DNA of 64,000 bases, from positions 124,001 to 188,000 of the forward strand of contig JAVBRO010000009.1 of assembly GCA_031547885.1 (NCBI GenBank). Direction: 5' to 3'. This document shows positions 43,081 to 51,945 of this stretch, in pieces; position 1 is the first letter of the stretch, and each line of letters begins with the position of its first letter. The position numbers were made by a program, and so were the translations under genes. The notes beneath the pieces are model-generated. The model made no database searches and was not told the DNA's origin. It worked only from the letters and a program-made list of their open reading frames with translations. The stretch comes from UBA940 sp031547885. GTDB taxonomy: Bacteria > Bacteroidota > Bacteroidia > Bacteroidales > Rikenellaceae.

Positions 43081-44415
43081 TTATTCGCCGCCGGTCATCT
43101 CTTTATAGAGAGCTTCGTACTTATCGTATTTCGCGCTCATGGCCGCGTCGTCGCGCAGGCGGAACGTAAGGTTCTTGAGAAGTTCCACAGTTGCGAGTTC
43201 CGAGGGATTGAGCGATAACGCTTTTTCGAGCGGGGCTACAGCCTGCGCATACACTTCGTTCACTTCCGCGAGCGCCTGCTGGTACTGGGCGCGGCTGGTG
43301 ATAGTCATATTGCGAAGGTCGGAATCCATCGCATCTCCCTTCTTAACGGTGAACAGTCCTGCAAAATAGCTGGCATAGAAATCGCCGGGAGTCAGTGAAG
43401 CGGCTTTTTTAGCGGCTTCTATAGCATTATCCTGCTGATCGAGTTTATCGTAAACGCGCGCAAGCCCCAGATAGAGTCCGGCGTTGGTCGGGTTCTGCTC
43501 TATAGCATTGAGCACCTTGGGAATCAGGCTGGTAGGATCCTTATCGCCGGATGAGTAGAGCGACAGCAGGCCTTCCAGGATACTATCGTTGTTGGGGTAA
43601 AGCGTAATGGCATATTCCAGCGTTTCGAGGGCGCCCTGTTCGTCGCCCAGGTTATAAAGACAGTGGAACTTGTAGTAGTAAGTTTCGCCTTCGGCCCCAT
43701 AGTCGAGTTCGATAGCCTTGTTCAGATCGTCGAGGGCGGTTTTATAGTCGCCTGCTATCGTTCCCAGGAAACCCGCATAGAAAAGCGACGTTGTATCGAT
43801 GTTGTTTACAGCCGGATGGGCGCTTGCCTTATATGCTCTGCGGAAATTGTCGGCAGCCGTCTTGAATTCCTTCAGCGTATAATAAGCGCTTCCGTTTTCC
43901 ATACTTTTGTTCTGTACATTCAACATCCCCGCATTCACCTTCTTCACGGAGTTTTTGTCGAGATCGTATGCTTTTGCAAAGGCTTCGTAGGCCTTGTCGA
44001 GCGCGGCCGGATCGATAACCGTCACCGGAGTATGGAATTCGAGTTTTCCTGCCTTGACATAGGCCTTGAAATGTTCATATGTATAAACCACATATTCGGT
44101 ATCGCCCAACTTGATATTTTCAATTGCGGCATTGCCGTAGGTGGTTTTGAGCGTTGCCTCATCGAGTCCCGTGAATAATCCGTTCACCGGTTTGGCGTCG
44201 GCATCGACGAAGGCCTCGCCGCGTTTGATCCATGTGGCGGCTTTGGTATTCTTTTTGGCGTCGGCGATCTCGGCGTTCGACTTCGCTATAGCGCTCTTGA
44301 GCTTGTCGACATTGACCTTCTCGACGGTAAGTCCTATGCCTTCGAGGCTCTGGGCGCGGAGTGCCGGAGCTGCCACCAGGGCCAGGCCCAGCACGGTTAA
44401 AAAGAGTCTTTTCAT
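43081..44415 (-). CDS. Secreted tetratricopeptide-repeat protein
   Basis: A 444-residue exported protein. The open frame runs further upstream, but ATG 44415 gives MKRLFLTVLGLALVAAPALR with cleavage near AQS, and a good promoter lies about 145 bases before it. The N-terminal 150 residues are helical and charged. At least five TPR units follow (about 200-430), for example YYKFHCLYNLGDEQGALETL, AGLYLGLARVYDKLDQQDNA and APLEKALSLNPSELATVELL. It is probably a periplasmic or outer-membrane scaffold; partner unknown. It lies downstream of gyrA on the same strand but has its own promoter. Confidence 0.83.
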   Translation of the reverse strand: MKRLFLTVLGLALVAAPALRAQSLEGIGLTVEKVNVDKLKSAIAKSNAEIADAKKNTKAATWIKRGEAFVDADAKPVNGLFTGLDEATLKTTYGNAAIENIKLGDTEYVVYTYEHFKAYVKAGKLEFHTPVTVIDPAALDKAYEAFAKAYDLDKNSVKKVNAGMLNVQNKSMENGSAYYTLKEFKTAADNFRRAYKASAHPAVNNIDTTSLFYAGFLGTIAGDYKTALDDLNKAIELDYGAEGETYYYKFHCLYNLGDEQGALETLEYAITLYPNNDSILEGLLSLYSSGDKDPTSLIPKVLNAIEQNPTNAGLYLGLARVYDKLDQQDNAIEAAKKAASLTPGDFYASYFAGLFTVKKGDAMDSDLRNMTITSRAQYQQALAEVNEVYAQAVAPLEKALSLNPSELATVELLKNLTFRLRDDAAMSAKYDKYEALYKEMTGGE

Positions 44416-44564
44416 AATTACAGGTATTGGATTTTGTTTAACTTTTTTAATGTTATCTCCCTCCGCTTCGACTGTGCCTGCCTGAGTCTGTCCCGAGCCA
44501 ATGCAAGGGTGCCCATTCAGCTGCTGCGGGCGGCGGACCTGGCAAATTTTCATTTGCCTCGGTT

Positions 44565-44597
44565 CAAAATTAAATATTATTCCGGTATTTTATCAAA
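44565..44597 (-). promoter_or_regulatory. Promoter of the TPR gene
   Basis: On the minus strand TTTG (44597-44594), 21 bases, then TAATTTTG (44572-44565). A hairpin GGCAAAT-GAA-AATTTGCC follows at once (44558-44541), near the expected transcript start. Confidence 0.7.
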
Positions 44598-44678
44598 TTT
44601 ATTCCTGGTTTTTTGTTACATCCCTCGCAAGATGCCACCCCCGGCCGACGGTCGGCGCCCGGTCGATGAGCTCGTGCT

Positions 44679-45863
44679 TTAGGCGCTCGGTTCTGCAATT
44701 CCGGTGTTTTCTGCCGTTCCGCCCTCTTCGGATACGGCTTCGGCGGCCTCGTCTTCATCACTGCGCGGAACCACCGTCACCGAAGCTATCTCGTCGCCTT
44801 CCCTCAGGTTGATGATCTTCACGCCCTGCGTCGCGCGGCCGGCCATGCGGATGCCCGAAACAGCCGTGCGGATGGTTATGCCGCTCTTGTTGATGATCAT
44901 CAGGTCGTCATCGTCGTTCACCGCCTGCACCGAGATCAGCGCCCCGGTCTTTTCGGTGATATTGATGGTCTTGACCCCCTTTCCGCCGCGGTTTGTGATG
45001 CGGTATTCGTCGAGGTCGGTACGTTTTCCGAACCCTCTCCCGCTCAATACCAGTACATCCTGCGTACTGTCGGGTTCGACGCAAATCATACCTATAACTT
45101 CTTCGCCCTTGCCCAGGCTGACACCGCGCACACCGGCGCCGGTGCGCCCGATGGGACGGACCGTCGACTCGTTGAAGCGGATAGCTTTCCCTGCGTTGGT
45201 GGCGATCATCACTTCTGCCTGTCCGCTGGTCAGCTTGGCTTCGAGCAGTTGGTCGCCCTCGCGGATGGTGATTGCGTTCACCCCGTTCTGGCGCGGACGC
45301 GAATATGCCTCGAGTTTGGTCTTTTTGATGGTACCGCTCAGGGTGCACATGATAATGTGGTTGCCCTCGACGTACTCCTTGTCGTCGAGCTTCTTCACAT
45401 TGATGTATGCGCGCACCTTGTCATCCGGATCGATCTGGATGAGGTTCTGGATGGCACGCCCCTTCGCCGAACGCGGCCCTTCGGGGATGTTGTAGACCTT
45501 GAGCCAGAAGCAGCGCCCTTTTTCAGTGAAGAACATCATGGTGTTGTGCATCGTTGCGACATAGAGGTGCTCGATGAAGTCCTCGTCGCGCGTCGCACTC
45601 CCCTTTGCGCCGATGCCTCCGCGCGCCTGGGTGCGGTATTCGGTCAGCGGAGTGCGCTTGATGTAACCCATCCGCGAGATGGTTATGACCATTTCGTCGT
45701 CGGCGTAGAAATCTTCCGGGTTGAACTCCTCGGAACTGTAAATTATCTCGGTGCGGCGCTTGTCGCCGTATTTATCCCTTATTTCAAGCAGTTCGGTCTT
45801 CACGACCGCAAGCTGTTCGGCCTCGCTTCCCAGGATCTCGTTGAAACGGGCGATCTGTTTCAC
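44679..45863 (-). CDS. gyrA: DNA gyrase subunit A, C-terminal part after in-frame stop
   Basis: 394 residues in the same frame as the N-terminal part and separated from it only by a TAA and one CTG codon. It begins at GTG 45863, so re-initiation is conceivable. It holds the return arm of the C-gate coiled coil (IARFNEILGSEAEQLAVVKT; RDKYGDKRRTEIIYS) and the whole DNA-wrapping propeller. The GyrA box is present as QARGGIGAKG, and six blade motifs such as TNRGGKGVKTINITEKTGAL can be counted. An acidic Glu/Ala tail ends the protein. The GyrA box and wrap domain separate it from ParC. Confidence 0.85.
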   Translation of the reverse strand: MKQIARFNEILGSEAEQLAVVKTELLEIRDKYGDKRRTEIIYSSEEFNPEDFYADDEMVITISRMGYIKRTPLTEYRTQARGGIGAKGSATRDEDFIEHLYVATMHNTMMFFTEKGRCFWLKVYNIPEGPRSAKGRAIQNLIQIDPDDKVRAYINVKKLDDKEYVEGNHIIMCTLSGTIKKTKLEAYSRPRQNGVNAITIREGDQLLEAKLTSGQAEVMIATNAGKAIRFNESTVRPIGRTGAGVRGVSLGKGEEVIGMICVEPDSTQDVLVLSGRGFGKRTDLDEYRITNRGGKGVKTINITEKTGALISVQAVNDDDDLMIINKSGITIRTAVSGIRMAGRATQGVKIINLREGDEIASVTVVPRSDEDEAAEAVSEEGGTAENTGIAEPSA

Positions 45864-45866
45864 CAG

Positions 45867-47333
45867 TTAGTCGTGTTCGTTCTGCAGTTTAACGCGCTCC
45901 AGACACGTGAGGGCCCTCAGCCTCAAGTTGACGATCTCGGTCGCCTGTATCTCTGTCAGTCCGAAGCGCTCCATAAGGCTCTGCTTGGCAGTTTCGGTAT
46001 TCGCCGATGCACGGATGATGCGGATGACCTCGTCGATGTTGTCCTGTGCGATGAGCAACCCCTGGACTATATGCAGGCGTTCCTCGGCCTTGCGGAGATC
46101 GAACCGTGTGCGCCTCACGACCACCTCGTGGCGGTGCTTCACGAAATGGTGCACCATATCCTTCAGGTTGAGCAGTTGGGGACGCCCCTCGACCAGCGCG
46201 ATGTTGTTCACCGCGAACGAGCTTTGCAGCGGTGTCATCTTGTAGAGGGTGTTCAGCACGACGCTCGCGACGGCATCCGTTTTCAGGATGATGACGATGC
46301 GCATACCCTTGCGGTCGCTCTCGTCGTTGATATACGAGATGCCCTCTATCTTCTTTTCATTGATAAGGTCGGCGATCTTCCGGATCATCTCGGCCTTGTT
46401 GACCATATAGGGTATCTCGCTGATCACGATGCATTCGCGGCCCGAGTGGGTGTGTTCTATCTCGGTCTTGCCTCGCATGATGACGCGCCCGCGCCCCGTT
46501 TCCAGGGCCTCGCGCACTCCCTCGTAACCGTAGATGATGCCCCCTGTCGGGAAGTCCGGTCCCTTGACGTACTCCAGCAGCCCCGACACCTCCATCTCCG
46601 GCTCGTCGATATATGCCGCGCAGGCGTCGATCACCTCTGTAAGGTTATGGGGAGCCATATTTGTCGCCATACCCACGGCGATACCGCTTGCCCCGTTGCA
46701 GAGCAGCAGGGGTATCCTGGTCGGAAGGACCGTAGGCTCGTTGAGCGTGTCGTCGAAGTTGAGCGTGAAGTCGATCGTGTCTTTTTCGATGTCGGCCATC
46801 ACCTCGTCGGCCAGTTTTTTCATACGGGCCTCGGTGTAACGCATCGCCGCGGGCGAGTCGCCGTCCACCGAACCGAAGTTACCCTGTCCGTCGACCAGCG
46901 GATACCTTAGGCTCCACTCCTGGGCCATACGCGCCATAGCCTCGTAGATCGAGCTGTCGCCGTGTGGGTGGAACTTACCCATCACATCCCCGACGATACG
47001 CGCCGACTTACGGTGGGGTTTGTCCGAGTATAGCCCCAGTTCGTTGCTCATACCGTAGAGGATGCGCCTCTGGACTGGTTTCAACCCGTCGCGGATATCG
47101 GGCAGCGCACGCGAAACGATCACCGACATCGAGTAGTCGATGTAGGCGGTCTTCATCTGCTCGGTGATGTTGACCGTGATTATCTTGCCGTTGCCCGAGA
47201 GCTGTTCTCCGGCGGTGGCTTCGGTCGTTTCAGTTGTTTCGGCCGCCCCGGTCGTTTCGAGGTTTTGCGTCTCCGTTCCCCCCGCGTTTTCCTGGTTCTC
47301 CCCCTCGACGGGGTCTTTTATTTCATCTGCCAT
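45867..47333 (-). CDS. gyrA: DNA gyrase subunit A, N-terminal part ending at an in-frame TAA
   Basis: 488 residues. After an unusual 50-residue Thr/Glu-rich extension comes the breakage-reunion domain: AYIDYSMSVIVSRALPDIRD, GLKPVQRRILYGM, quinolone-region HPHGDSSIYE (S127, E131) and catalytic Y166 in MRYTEAR. The frame stops at TAA 45869-45867, after KLQNEHD, where other GyrA proteins have a Glu (EYDEL or similar). The next codons continue the family pattern without shift, so this is a nonsense change (GAA to TAA would do), not an indel. LTCLE just before replaces the near-invariant LTGLE. The cut lies inside the C-gate coiled coil, not at a domain border. Confidence 0.85.
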   Translation of the reverse strand: MADEIKDPVEGENQENAGGTETQNLETTGAAETTETTEATAGEQLSGNGKIITVNITEQMKTAYIDYSMSVIVSRALPDIRDGLKPVQRRILYGMSNELGLYSDKPHRKSARIVGDVMGKFHPHGDSSIYEAMARMAQEWSLRYPLVDGQGNFGSVDGDSPAAMRYTEARMKKLADEVMADIEKDTIDFTLNFDDTLNEPTVLPTRIPLLLCNGASGIAVGMATNMAPHNLTEVIDACAAYIDEPEMEVSGLLEYVKGPDFPTGGIIYGYEGVREALETGRGRVIMRGKTEIEHTHSGRECIVISEIPYMVNKAEMIRKIADLINEKKIEGISYINDESDRKGMRIVIILKTDAVASVVLNTLYKMTPLQSSFAVNNIALVEGRPQLLNLKDMVHHFVKHRHEVVVRRTRFDLRKAEERLHIVQGLLIAQDNIDEVIRIIRASANTETAKQSLMERFGLTEIQATEIVNLRLRALTCLERVKLQNEHD

Positions 47334-47945
47334 ATTAATGTGGTTGCAATGTCTTATATAATCTTAAACCTGGAAAGTCCCTCATACTTAACTATAAATC
47401 AAACCGGTTGACTCCACATTAATATGACGGACATTTTCAATGTCCTTTTTTCCTAATAATCCCCCTTTAACAAGGGGTGTTAGCTCCGCTTTCCTCCTCC
47501 TCGCAGGGCATAGCTTGTAAACAATCTCTGCGCCTGCTTCGAGCGTCGGTTGCAAAACCTTTGGTTTTGCGGGATTTTAGTATCGATCAAACCCTCAAAA
47601 TTACGCTTTTCAGGCCGGATTAGCAAAATAAAGGGTCGAAAAATCGACCCTCGTAAAAACTTTTTTGGATTTCACCGCAATAAAGGCCGTTTTCAGGCGA
47701 TTTCGCAGCTTCTAAATTTCATTCCGCCATCCTGACGGCAAAATTTCATACACAATCGTCAGATTGTGCAGATTCCCCACTTTTCAAAAAGCTACTGCGG
47801 AGCACCTAAAATGGTACAGCGGGCGTCTAATCGCGGCCGACTTCGGGCTACCCCGCTGAATTCCATTTTAGTCACTCCGCCTGTTTAACGCTTTTTGAAA
47901 AGTGGGGTGGGTTTTTTGCTTCTTTTTTGCCCATCAAAAAAGAAG
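47334..47945. repeat. 612-base gap with composite palindromic repeats
   Basis: It contains: an inverted pair around ACCCCTT/AAGGGG near 47.46 kb; a CCTCCTCCTCGCAGGGCATAG module ending GAGCGTCGGTTGC (47491-47553), one of five copies in the window; a hairpin GGGTCGA/TCGACCC near 47.64 kb; and a 133-base cruciform (47775-47907). I see no convincing gene and no TAnnTTTG promoter for gyrA. Confidence 0.7.
47752..47945. repeat. Cruciform repeat, family 2, first full copy
   Basis: The hairpin CACAATCGTCAGATTGTG is followed by a perfect 18-pair outer stem (CCCCACTTTTCAAAAAGC 47775-47792 with 47890-47907), inner stems CTAAAATGG/CCATTTTAG and AGCGGG/CCCGCT, and a last hairpin CTTCTTTTTTG-CCCAT-CAAAAAAGAAG reaching the stop of the pseudokinase gene. 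Related copies lie at 52.45, 59.22 and 63.13 kb and partly at 27.55 kb. Confidence 0.8.
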
Positions 47946-49286
47946 TTAAATCTCTATCCCTTGATTGTTTATGAAAAAACTTTCCTCGCCTAAAGTAACG
48001 AACGCGCAACCTTCAGAGAATGAAGTGGCGTCGTCGTAGACGCACGGAATGACCTCGCGCCCTTCGGTGTCCAGAAAACCGCATTTGCCATCTTTTTGGG
48101 CAAGGATAAGGCCCTCGGAGCACTCGCCGAGCCAGTCGTAGGTCTCCGCCGTCAGCAGGATCCCCTCGCGGTCGAGCAGCGACCAGCGCCCCTCTTTCAT
48201 CACAGTCGTCAGGCCGAAATATTCGTCCCAGGCAAGCTCCTCATAAACCGGCTCGAGGAGCGCGCGCCCCTCTTTGTCGATAAGTCCTTTGCCGCCGGCG
48301 GTCTCGACCTCGGCCCTACCCTCGCGGAAAGGCGTCGCATGCAGCCACACGGCGTCGATAACCGGACGGTTGCGGCGGTCGACGTACATCCATCCACCGC
48401 CGTCGCGCACGCATTTGATCCCTTCGCCGTCATCTGCGCGCCACGAATACCCGGAAGCCTGTTTTTCTGGCGGCGCGCCGAGATCAGCGGATAGTTTTTC
48501 GCCGAGCGCTGAAATTTCCCCGGGCTGGCGTTCCGACAATCTGCGCACCCCGCCTGCAACATCCCCGGCCAGTATCTGCACTGGTTCCGGGAAACCGGCT
48601 TCCGACGAGGCGGCGCACAGTTTTTCGGCAAGCGGACGCGCTGCGGCCGAACCCGATATCATGGGCAGTCCTACTTCTGCGAATCTGCCTGGCATCGCCG
48701 CCGTGAAGAGGAATGCGAGCGCTATAATCGGGGACTCGTCATGGGCGGAAAATCCGGTTACGCAAATCTTACCGCCGCCCGATACAAATAATCTGCGTGC
48801 AGCGATCCTTTCGCACCCCTTGTTCCGCGTCCATTCGGCCATCTCCCCGAACGACCACAGCGCGACAAGTATCTTTTCCTGCGGGTTTTCCGACAAAACC
48901 GCCCGCTGCAAGAAATCCGCCGCGGGTTCTCCTTCCGGAGCAGGCCGGGCCAGAATATCTACTTCTGCGGGCTTTCCCGCGGTGTCGAACAGCACGACTT
49001 CTTTCTCTAGCAGGTCCCATTCCGTAAAGAAACGCGATCCGAGGCCTTTGTCTTTATCGCGCAGCGCCCTCAGACGGACGGCGGCTTCGGCATCGCTCCT
49101 CAGGGGGCACCTCAGCGTCAGGCGCACATCGCCGGCCATCACCTCGAAATCGGCCAGTCCGTGCCCGGGCATCGCGAAAACGGGAGTTCCGGCGGCATCC
49201 GTCATCGGCCAGACCTTCCCGAGCGTCCGGAAACGCCCGTCGCAGTTGGCCAGAGCCTCGATATATTGCTGTATAGTCAGAATCAT
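47946..49286 (-). CDS. Pseudokinase-like protein with C-terminal WG repeats
   Basis: A 446-residue cytoplasmic protein. Its start TIQQYIEALANCDGRFRTLG matches the start of the kinase at 51.9 kb (SITDYIRTLENPTGVFRTLG), and the similarity can be followed through the kinase core. There the ATP-binding Lys59 is Arg59 (TLRCPLR), the HGDLKPEN loop has become ERIAARRLFV (159-168), and the metal Asp of DCD has become Gly in VTGFS (176-180). All three catalytic residues are thus lost. Residues about 300-445 are four WG-type repeats (GKGLIDKEGRALLEPVYEEL; GKCGFLDTEGREVIPCVYDD). Its ATG overlaps the VWA stop (ATGA), so translation is coupled. Probably a regulatory or scaffold partner of the kinase. Confidence 0.7.
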   Translation of the reverse strand: MILTIQQYIEALANCDGRFRTLGKVWPMTDAAGTPVFAMPGHGLADFEVMAGDVRLTLRCPLRSDAEAAVRLRALRDKDKGLGSRFFTEWDLLEKEVVLFDTAGKPAEVDILARPAPEGEPAADFLQRAVLSENPQEKILVALWSFGEMAEWTRNKGCERIAARRLFVSGGGKICVTGFSAHDESPIIALAFLFTAAMPGRFAEVGLPMISGSAAARPLAEKLCAASSEAGFPEPVQILAGDVAGGVRRLSERQPGEISALGEKLSADLGAPPEKQASGYSWRADDGEGIKCVRDGGGWMYVDRRNRPVIDAVWLHATPFREGRAEVETAGGKGLIDKEGRALLEPVYEELAWDEYFGLTTVMKEGRWSLLDREGILLTAETYDWLGECSEGLILAQKDGKCGFLDTEGREVIPCVYDDATSFSEGCAFVTLGEESFFINNQGIEI

Positions 49287-50134
49287 AACATAACACTATT
49301 AACCGAGCCTATATTCATCATGGCGACGAGGTCGCTGACCGGACTGTTATACGCCATTCCCCTAAACGGCGCCGCGGCTCCCGGGCGGATCGCAGCTATG
49401 ACGTCGTGATAGTTCCAGGGCATTTCGGACGAGATATCGTAGAGCAGGCGGGCGTAGCGGTGTGCGGGAAGTTCGTCGGGCGACGAGGGAAAAAGCACCG
49501 GACGGTCGCCGCAGCCTTTCGCCAGGTGGATGTTTATCAGGAGCGTGTTCCCGTCTGTCGTTCCGGTGGCGCGGATGGTTGCGGCAAGAGTGCGGATGCG
49601 CTCTTCATCGCCGTCGGAAGCCTCTCCGTCGGTGATGTTGATGACGGTCGGCGGATAGCTTGCGGTATTTGTCCGTCGGCGGCACCATCTTTCGACGAGG
49701 GCAAGCGCGTCGCGCATGGCGGCGCACATAGGGGTTATCCCGGCCGCTTTCGGCTCGATCCACATATTCTGCGCGGTGACGGCCATAACGCTGCGTCCCG
49801 ACGGGAGCATCCTTTCGCGTGTGATCTGTTCGCGGCGCACTTTCGACGCGGCGAGGCGCGAGGGCGTCGTGAATTCCCCGGTGGGCGAAAGCAGCGACTC
49901 GACCCCGTCGCCGGAATACCCCAGAACGGCAATATCATAATAATCGCACACCCCTCTTTCGCGGCGGGCGCGATGCAGAAGTTCGTCTATAAAGGAGTTG
50001 GCCACGAGCGCCACGGCCCGCGATTTGGGCATCTCCTCACCCGCAAAGGCGATCTTCTCCTTCATCGAGCCCGAACGGTCGATAAGCAGGGCGAAAGCCG
50101 TGGGATGCAGGCGTGTAATTGGCGCTTTGTACAT
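49283..50134 (-). CDS. VWA (von Willebrand A) domain protein, TerY-like
   Basis: A 283-residue soluble protein without signal peptide. The metal site (MIDAS) is complete at the N-terminus: D19-R-S21-G-S23 in ALLIDRSGSMKEK, a Thr in AAGITPMCAAM, and Asp in INITDGEASD. Cytoplasmic VWA proteins of this size act as phospho- or metal-dependent interaction hubs, often beside Ser/Thr kinases and phosphatases (TerY group). The neighbours here are a kinase, an XRE regulator and a pseudokinase, and the stop overlaps the pseudokinase start by four bases. No phosphatase gene is seen nearby. Confidence 0.85.
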   Translation of the reverse strand: MYKAPITRLHPTAFALLIDRSGSMKEKIAFAGEEMPKSRAVALVANSFIDELLHRARRERGVCDYYDIAVLGYSGDGVESLLSPTGEFTTPSRLAASKVRREQITRERMLPSGRSVMAVTAQNMWIEPKAAGITPMCAAMRDALALVERWCRRRTNTASYPPTVINITDGEASDGDEERIRTLAATIRATGTTDGNTLLINIHLAKGCGDRPVLFPSSPDELPAHRYARLLYDISSEMPWNYHDVIAAIRPGAAAPFRGMAYNSPVSDLVAMMNIGSVNSVML

Positions 50135-50208
50135 TAAAGTCCGGGTCAGTCGTTTGGGTATTCCGGGTGCCTTTCAGGCAAAACTCCGGCTGCGTATCTT
50201 TTTATCAC

Positions 50209-50568
50209 TCAATGGTCCTTCTCGTCCAGCAGGCGGGACATCGCCGTTTTCAGCGATTCTATATCCCTGCGCATCTCTTCCAGCCGCCCATCCTCTTCTT
50301 CCCGTTTCTTCCCTGCATTATACGGAGAGCGGACGTCGCTCACACGCCTGACCGGAGTTCCAGTGCACAGGTCCGTATAAAGTATGGTATGAGCGTCCGT
50401 ATCAAGAATTTCGATAATCTTTCCAAGCAACTCAAAATCGGGAGAGCTGTAGCCGGTCTCATAATTGGATATGGTATTGGGCTTCACACCGATCATCCCG
50501 GCGAGCTGTCCCTGCGTCAATCCTTTGGTTTCGCGCAGATATCTCAGGTTTGTAGCTAGAAAAATCAA
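50209..50568 (-). CDS. XRE-family transcriptional regulator
   Basis: A 119-residue DNA-binding protein. The helix-turn-helix spans about residues 7-57 (NLRYLRETKGLTQGQLAGMI; GVKPNTISNYETGYSSPDFE). The C-terminal 35 residues are a charged coiled coil (REEEDGRLEEMRRDIESLKT), probably for dimerisation. The start is TTG 50568. A -7 element lies about 86 bases upstream and a palindrome overlaps the expected transcript start, so self-regulation is likely. It precedes the VWA gene by 74 bases. Confidence 0.88.
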   Translation of the reverse strand: MIFLATNLRYLRETKGLTQGQLAGMIGVKPNTISNYETGYSSPDFELLGKIIEILDTDAHTILYTDLCTGTPVRRVSDVRSPYNAGKKREEEDGRLEEMRRDIESLKTAMSRLLDEKDH

Positions 50569-50624
50569 GTTTTTTGAAATTAATTGTCGATTTGTTTGGT
50601 TTTATCGATTTTCTTGACGATCTT

Positions 50625-50661
50625 TGCGTAGAATGCAGTAAAAGTACGCATTACAAATATA
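50625..50661 (-). promoter_or_regulatory. Promoter and candidate operator of the XRE-VWA-pseudokinase genes
   Basis: TATATTTG (minus, 50661-50654) is a -7 element. TGCGTA (50625-50630) and TACGCA (50645-50650) form an inverted repeat with a 14-base spacer across the expected transcript start. A second imperfect inverted repeat, TCGAT/ATCGA spaced 12 bases, lies in the leader near 50.59 kb. Confidence 0.5.
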
Positions 50662-50789
50662 AGAAAAAATCCGATAGCCGTTCCATATAGGTCAGGAACG
50701 GTACGGATTTATATGCTTTTGACATGAACAGTCGCCGGATCGGCGCAGCAGCACGCTCTGAAACATGGAGACTCGGCTTTCGTATCGGG

Positions 50790-51923
50790 TCAATGCTGCA
50801 CCTTCACATATAGCAGGCGTTCTTTTATCGCATCTCCGCTTAACCCGGTTTCGCAGACATTTCCGGCGGAATCGATAAAATGCCACCATGTGCCGAGCCG
50901 GACAGCCGCACGGTTGCCGCGGAACTCCAGCACTTCATCCCAGAATGGTGCGATCACAGTCTTTCTGTCATCGCCGGCAAATCCCCACCTGCCGTTTTCG
51001 ACAAAAGATGTCAGGCGTCCGGCCTGCGCTGAAGAGGGCCGTGCAAAATATCTGTCTACGTTTTCAACCTCGGGAAAAGGCGAAGCCAACGCTTCCGCCA
51101 TACAGTACTCACGCGCCATTCCCGCCTGTGCGAAAAGCCCGAGCATTTCGGCGAGGGCTGCGGAACGCCCTTCGACGACCTCTCCCGGCGACAGGATCAG
51201 ATTGTCGGTCGTATTATATTTTACATAGAGTTCAGGCTGCAGGGCCAGCGCGTGCAGGCTGGTGGAGATTAACAGAACGGGATAATCGTCGATGCGCTTG
51301 TCGAAATGCGAGGCGTTGCGGGCGGGGTGCTGATAGCCGGGAGTCCCGAGTTCGACAGCCTGTTGACCGGCAGATCCGGGTATCCACACGGCGTCGCAAT
51401 CTATCAGCGCGAGCGACCCGTCGGGCCGGACGACGATGTTCTCAGGTTTCAGGTCCCCGTGGGCCCATTCTTGCGCCAACAGCGTGCGGCAAAGATCGTC
51501 GAAAGTGTCGGCCAACCCGGCTAGACCAGGCTGGTCGCCATTTTTCGCCGCCCGGGCGGCGGCCGCATCCAATGTTTCCCCTTCGATCCATTCTCCCTCG
51601 ACCACATCTACCCAACCCTCTTCTCCCGAAAGCGAATGCACGTAAAGTTCGCCCGGCATCAGGCGGATATCCGGCATGAGCGCGGGGCGGTTTTGTTCTA
51701 TGTAAGCGTAGATTTCACGCAGGCGCGGATTGGGTCTGGTGTAGCATTTGAGCATCCGCCGCTGTCCATCACGCATATAAGTGAAAACCGCTGCGCTGTT
51801 CCCGGCCCGCAGCGCGGCTTCGCCATAAATATCCCTTTCAACCTCTACCTCGCCCAACGTCCGGAAAACCCCGGTGGGATTCTCGAGAGTGCGGATGTAG
51901 TCGGTTATGGACGGATTTCTCAA
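50790..51923 (-). CDS. Ser/Thr protein kinase with WG-like C-terminus
   Basis: A 377-residue soluble kinase, starting at TTG 51923 just after a -7 element. Core residues: K59 in RRMLKCY, catalytic loop H155-G-D157-L-K-P-E-N162, metal Asp D175 in LIDCD (replacing DFG), and an APE-like GTPGYQHPAR at 193-202 with D212/D213 of helix F. All residues needed for activity are present. A WG-like repeat follows at about 318-360 (ENGRWGFAGDDRKTVIAPFW). The N-terminal 25 residues and the overall order match the pseudokinase at 47.9 kb, so the two are paralogues. Target unknown; the VWA protein is a candidate. Confidence 0.82.
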   Translation of the reverse strand: MRNPSITDYIRTLENPTGVFRTLGEVEVERDIYGEAALRAGNSAAVFTYMRDGQRRMLKCYTRPNPRLREIYAYIEQNRPALMPDIRLMPGELYVHSLSGEEGWVDVVEGEWIEGETLDAAAARAAKNGDQPGLAGLADTFDDLCRTLLAQEWAHGDLKPENIVVRPDGSLALIDCDAVWIPGSAGQQAVELGTPGYQHPARNASHFDKRIDDYPVLLISTSLHALALQPELYVKYNTTDNLILSPGEVVEGRSAALAEMLGLFAQAGMAREYCMAEALASPFPEVENVDRYFARPSSAQAGRLTSFVENGRWGFAGDDRKTVIAPFWDEVLEFRGNRAAVRLGTWWHFIDSAGNVCETGLSGDAIKERLLYVKVQH

Positions 51924-51945
51924 GGGGGTATATAATAAATGGCGG

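Noticed and set aside
47550..47735. 61-codon frame after gyrA
   Set aside because: Basic low-complexity product in a repeat-filled gap, no promoter or start context.
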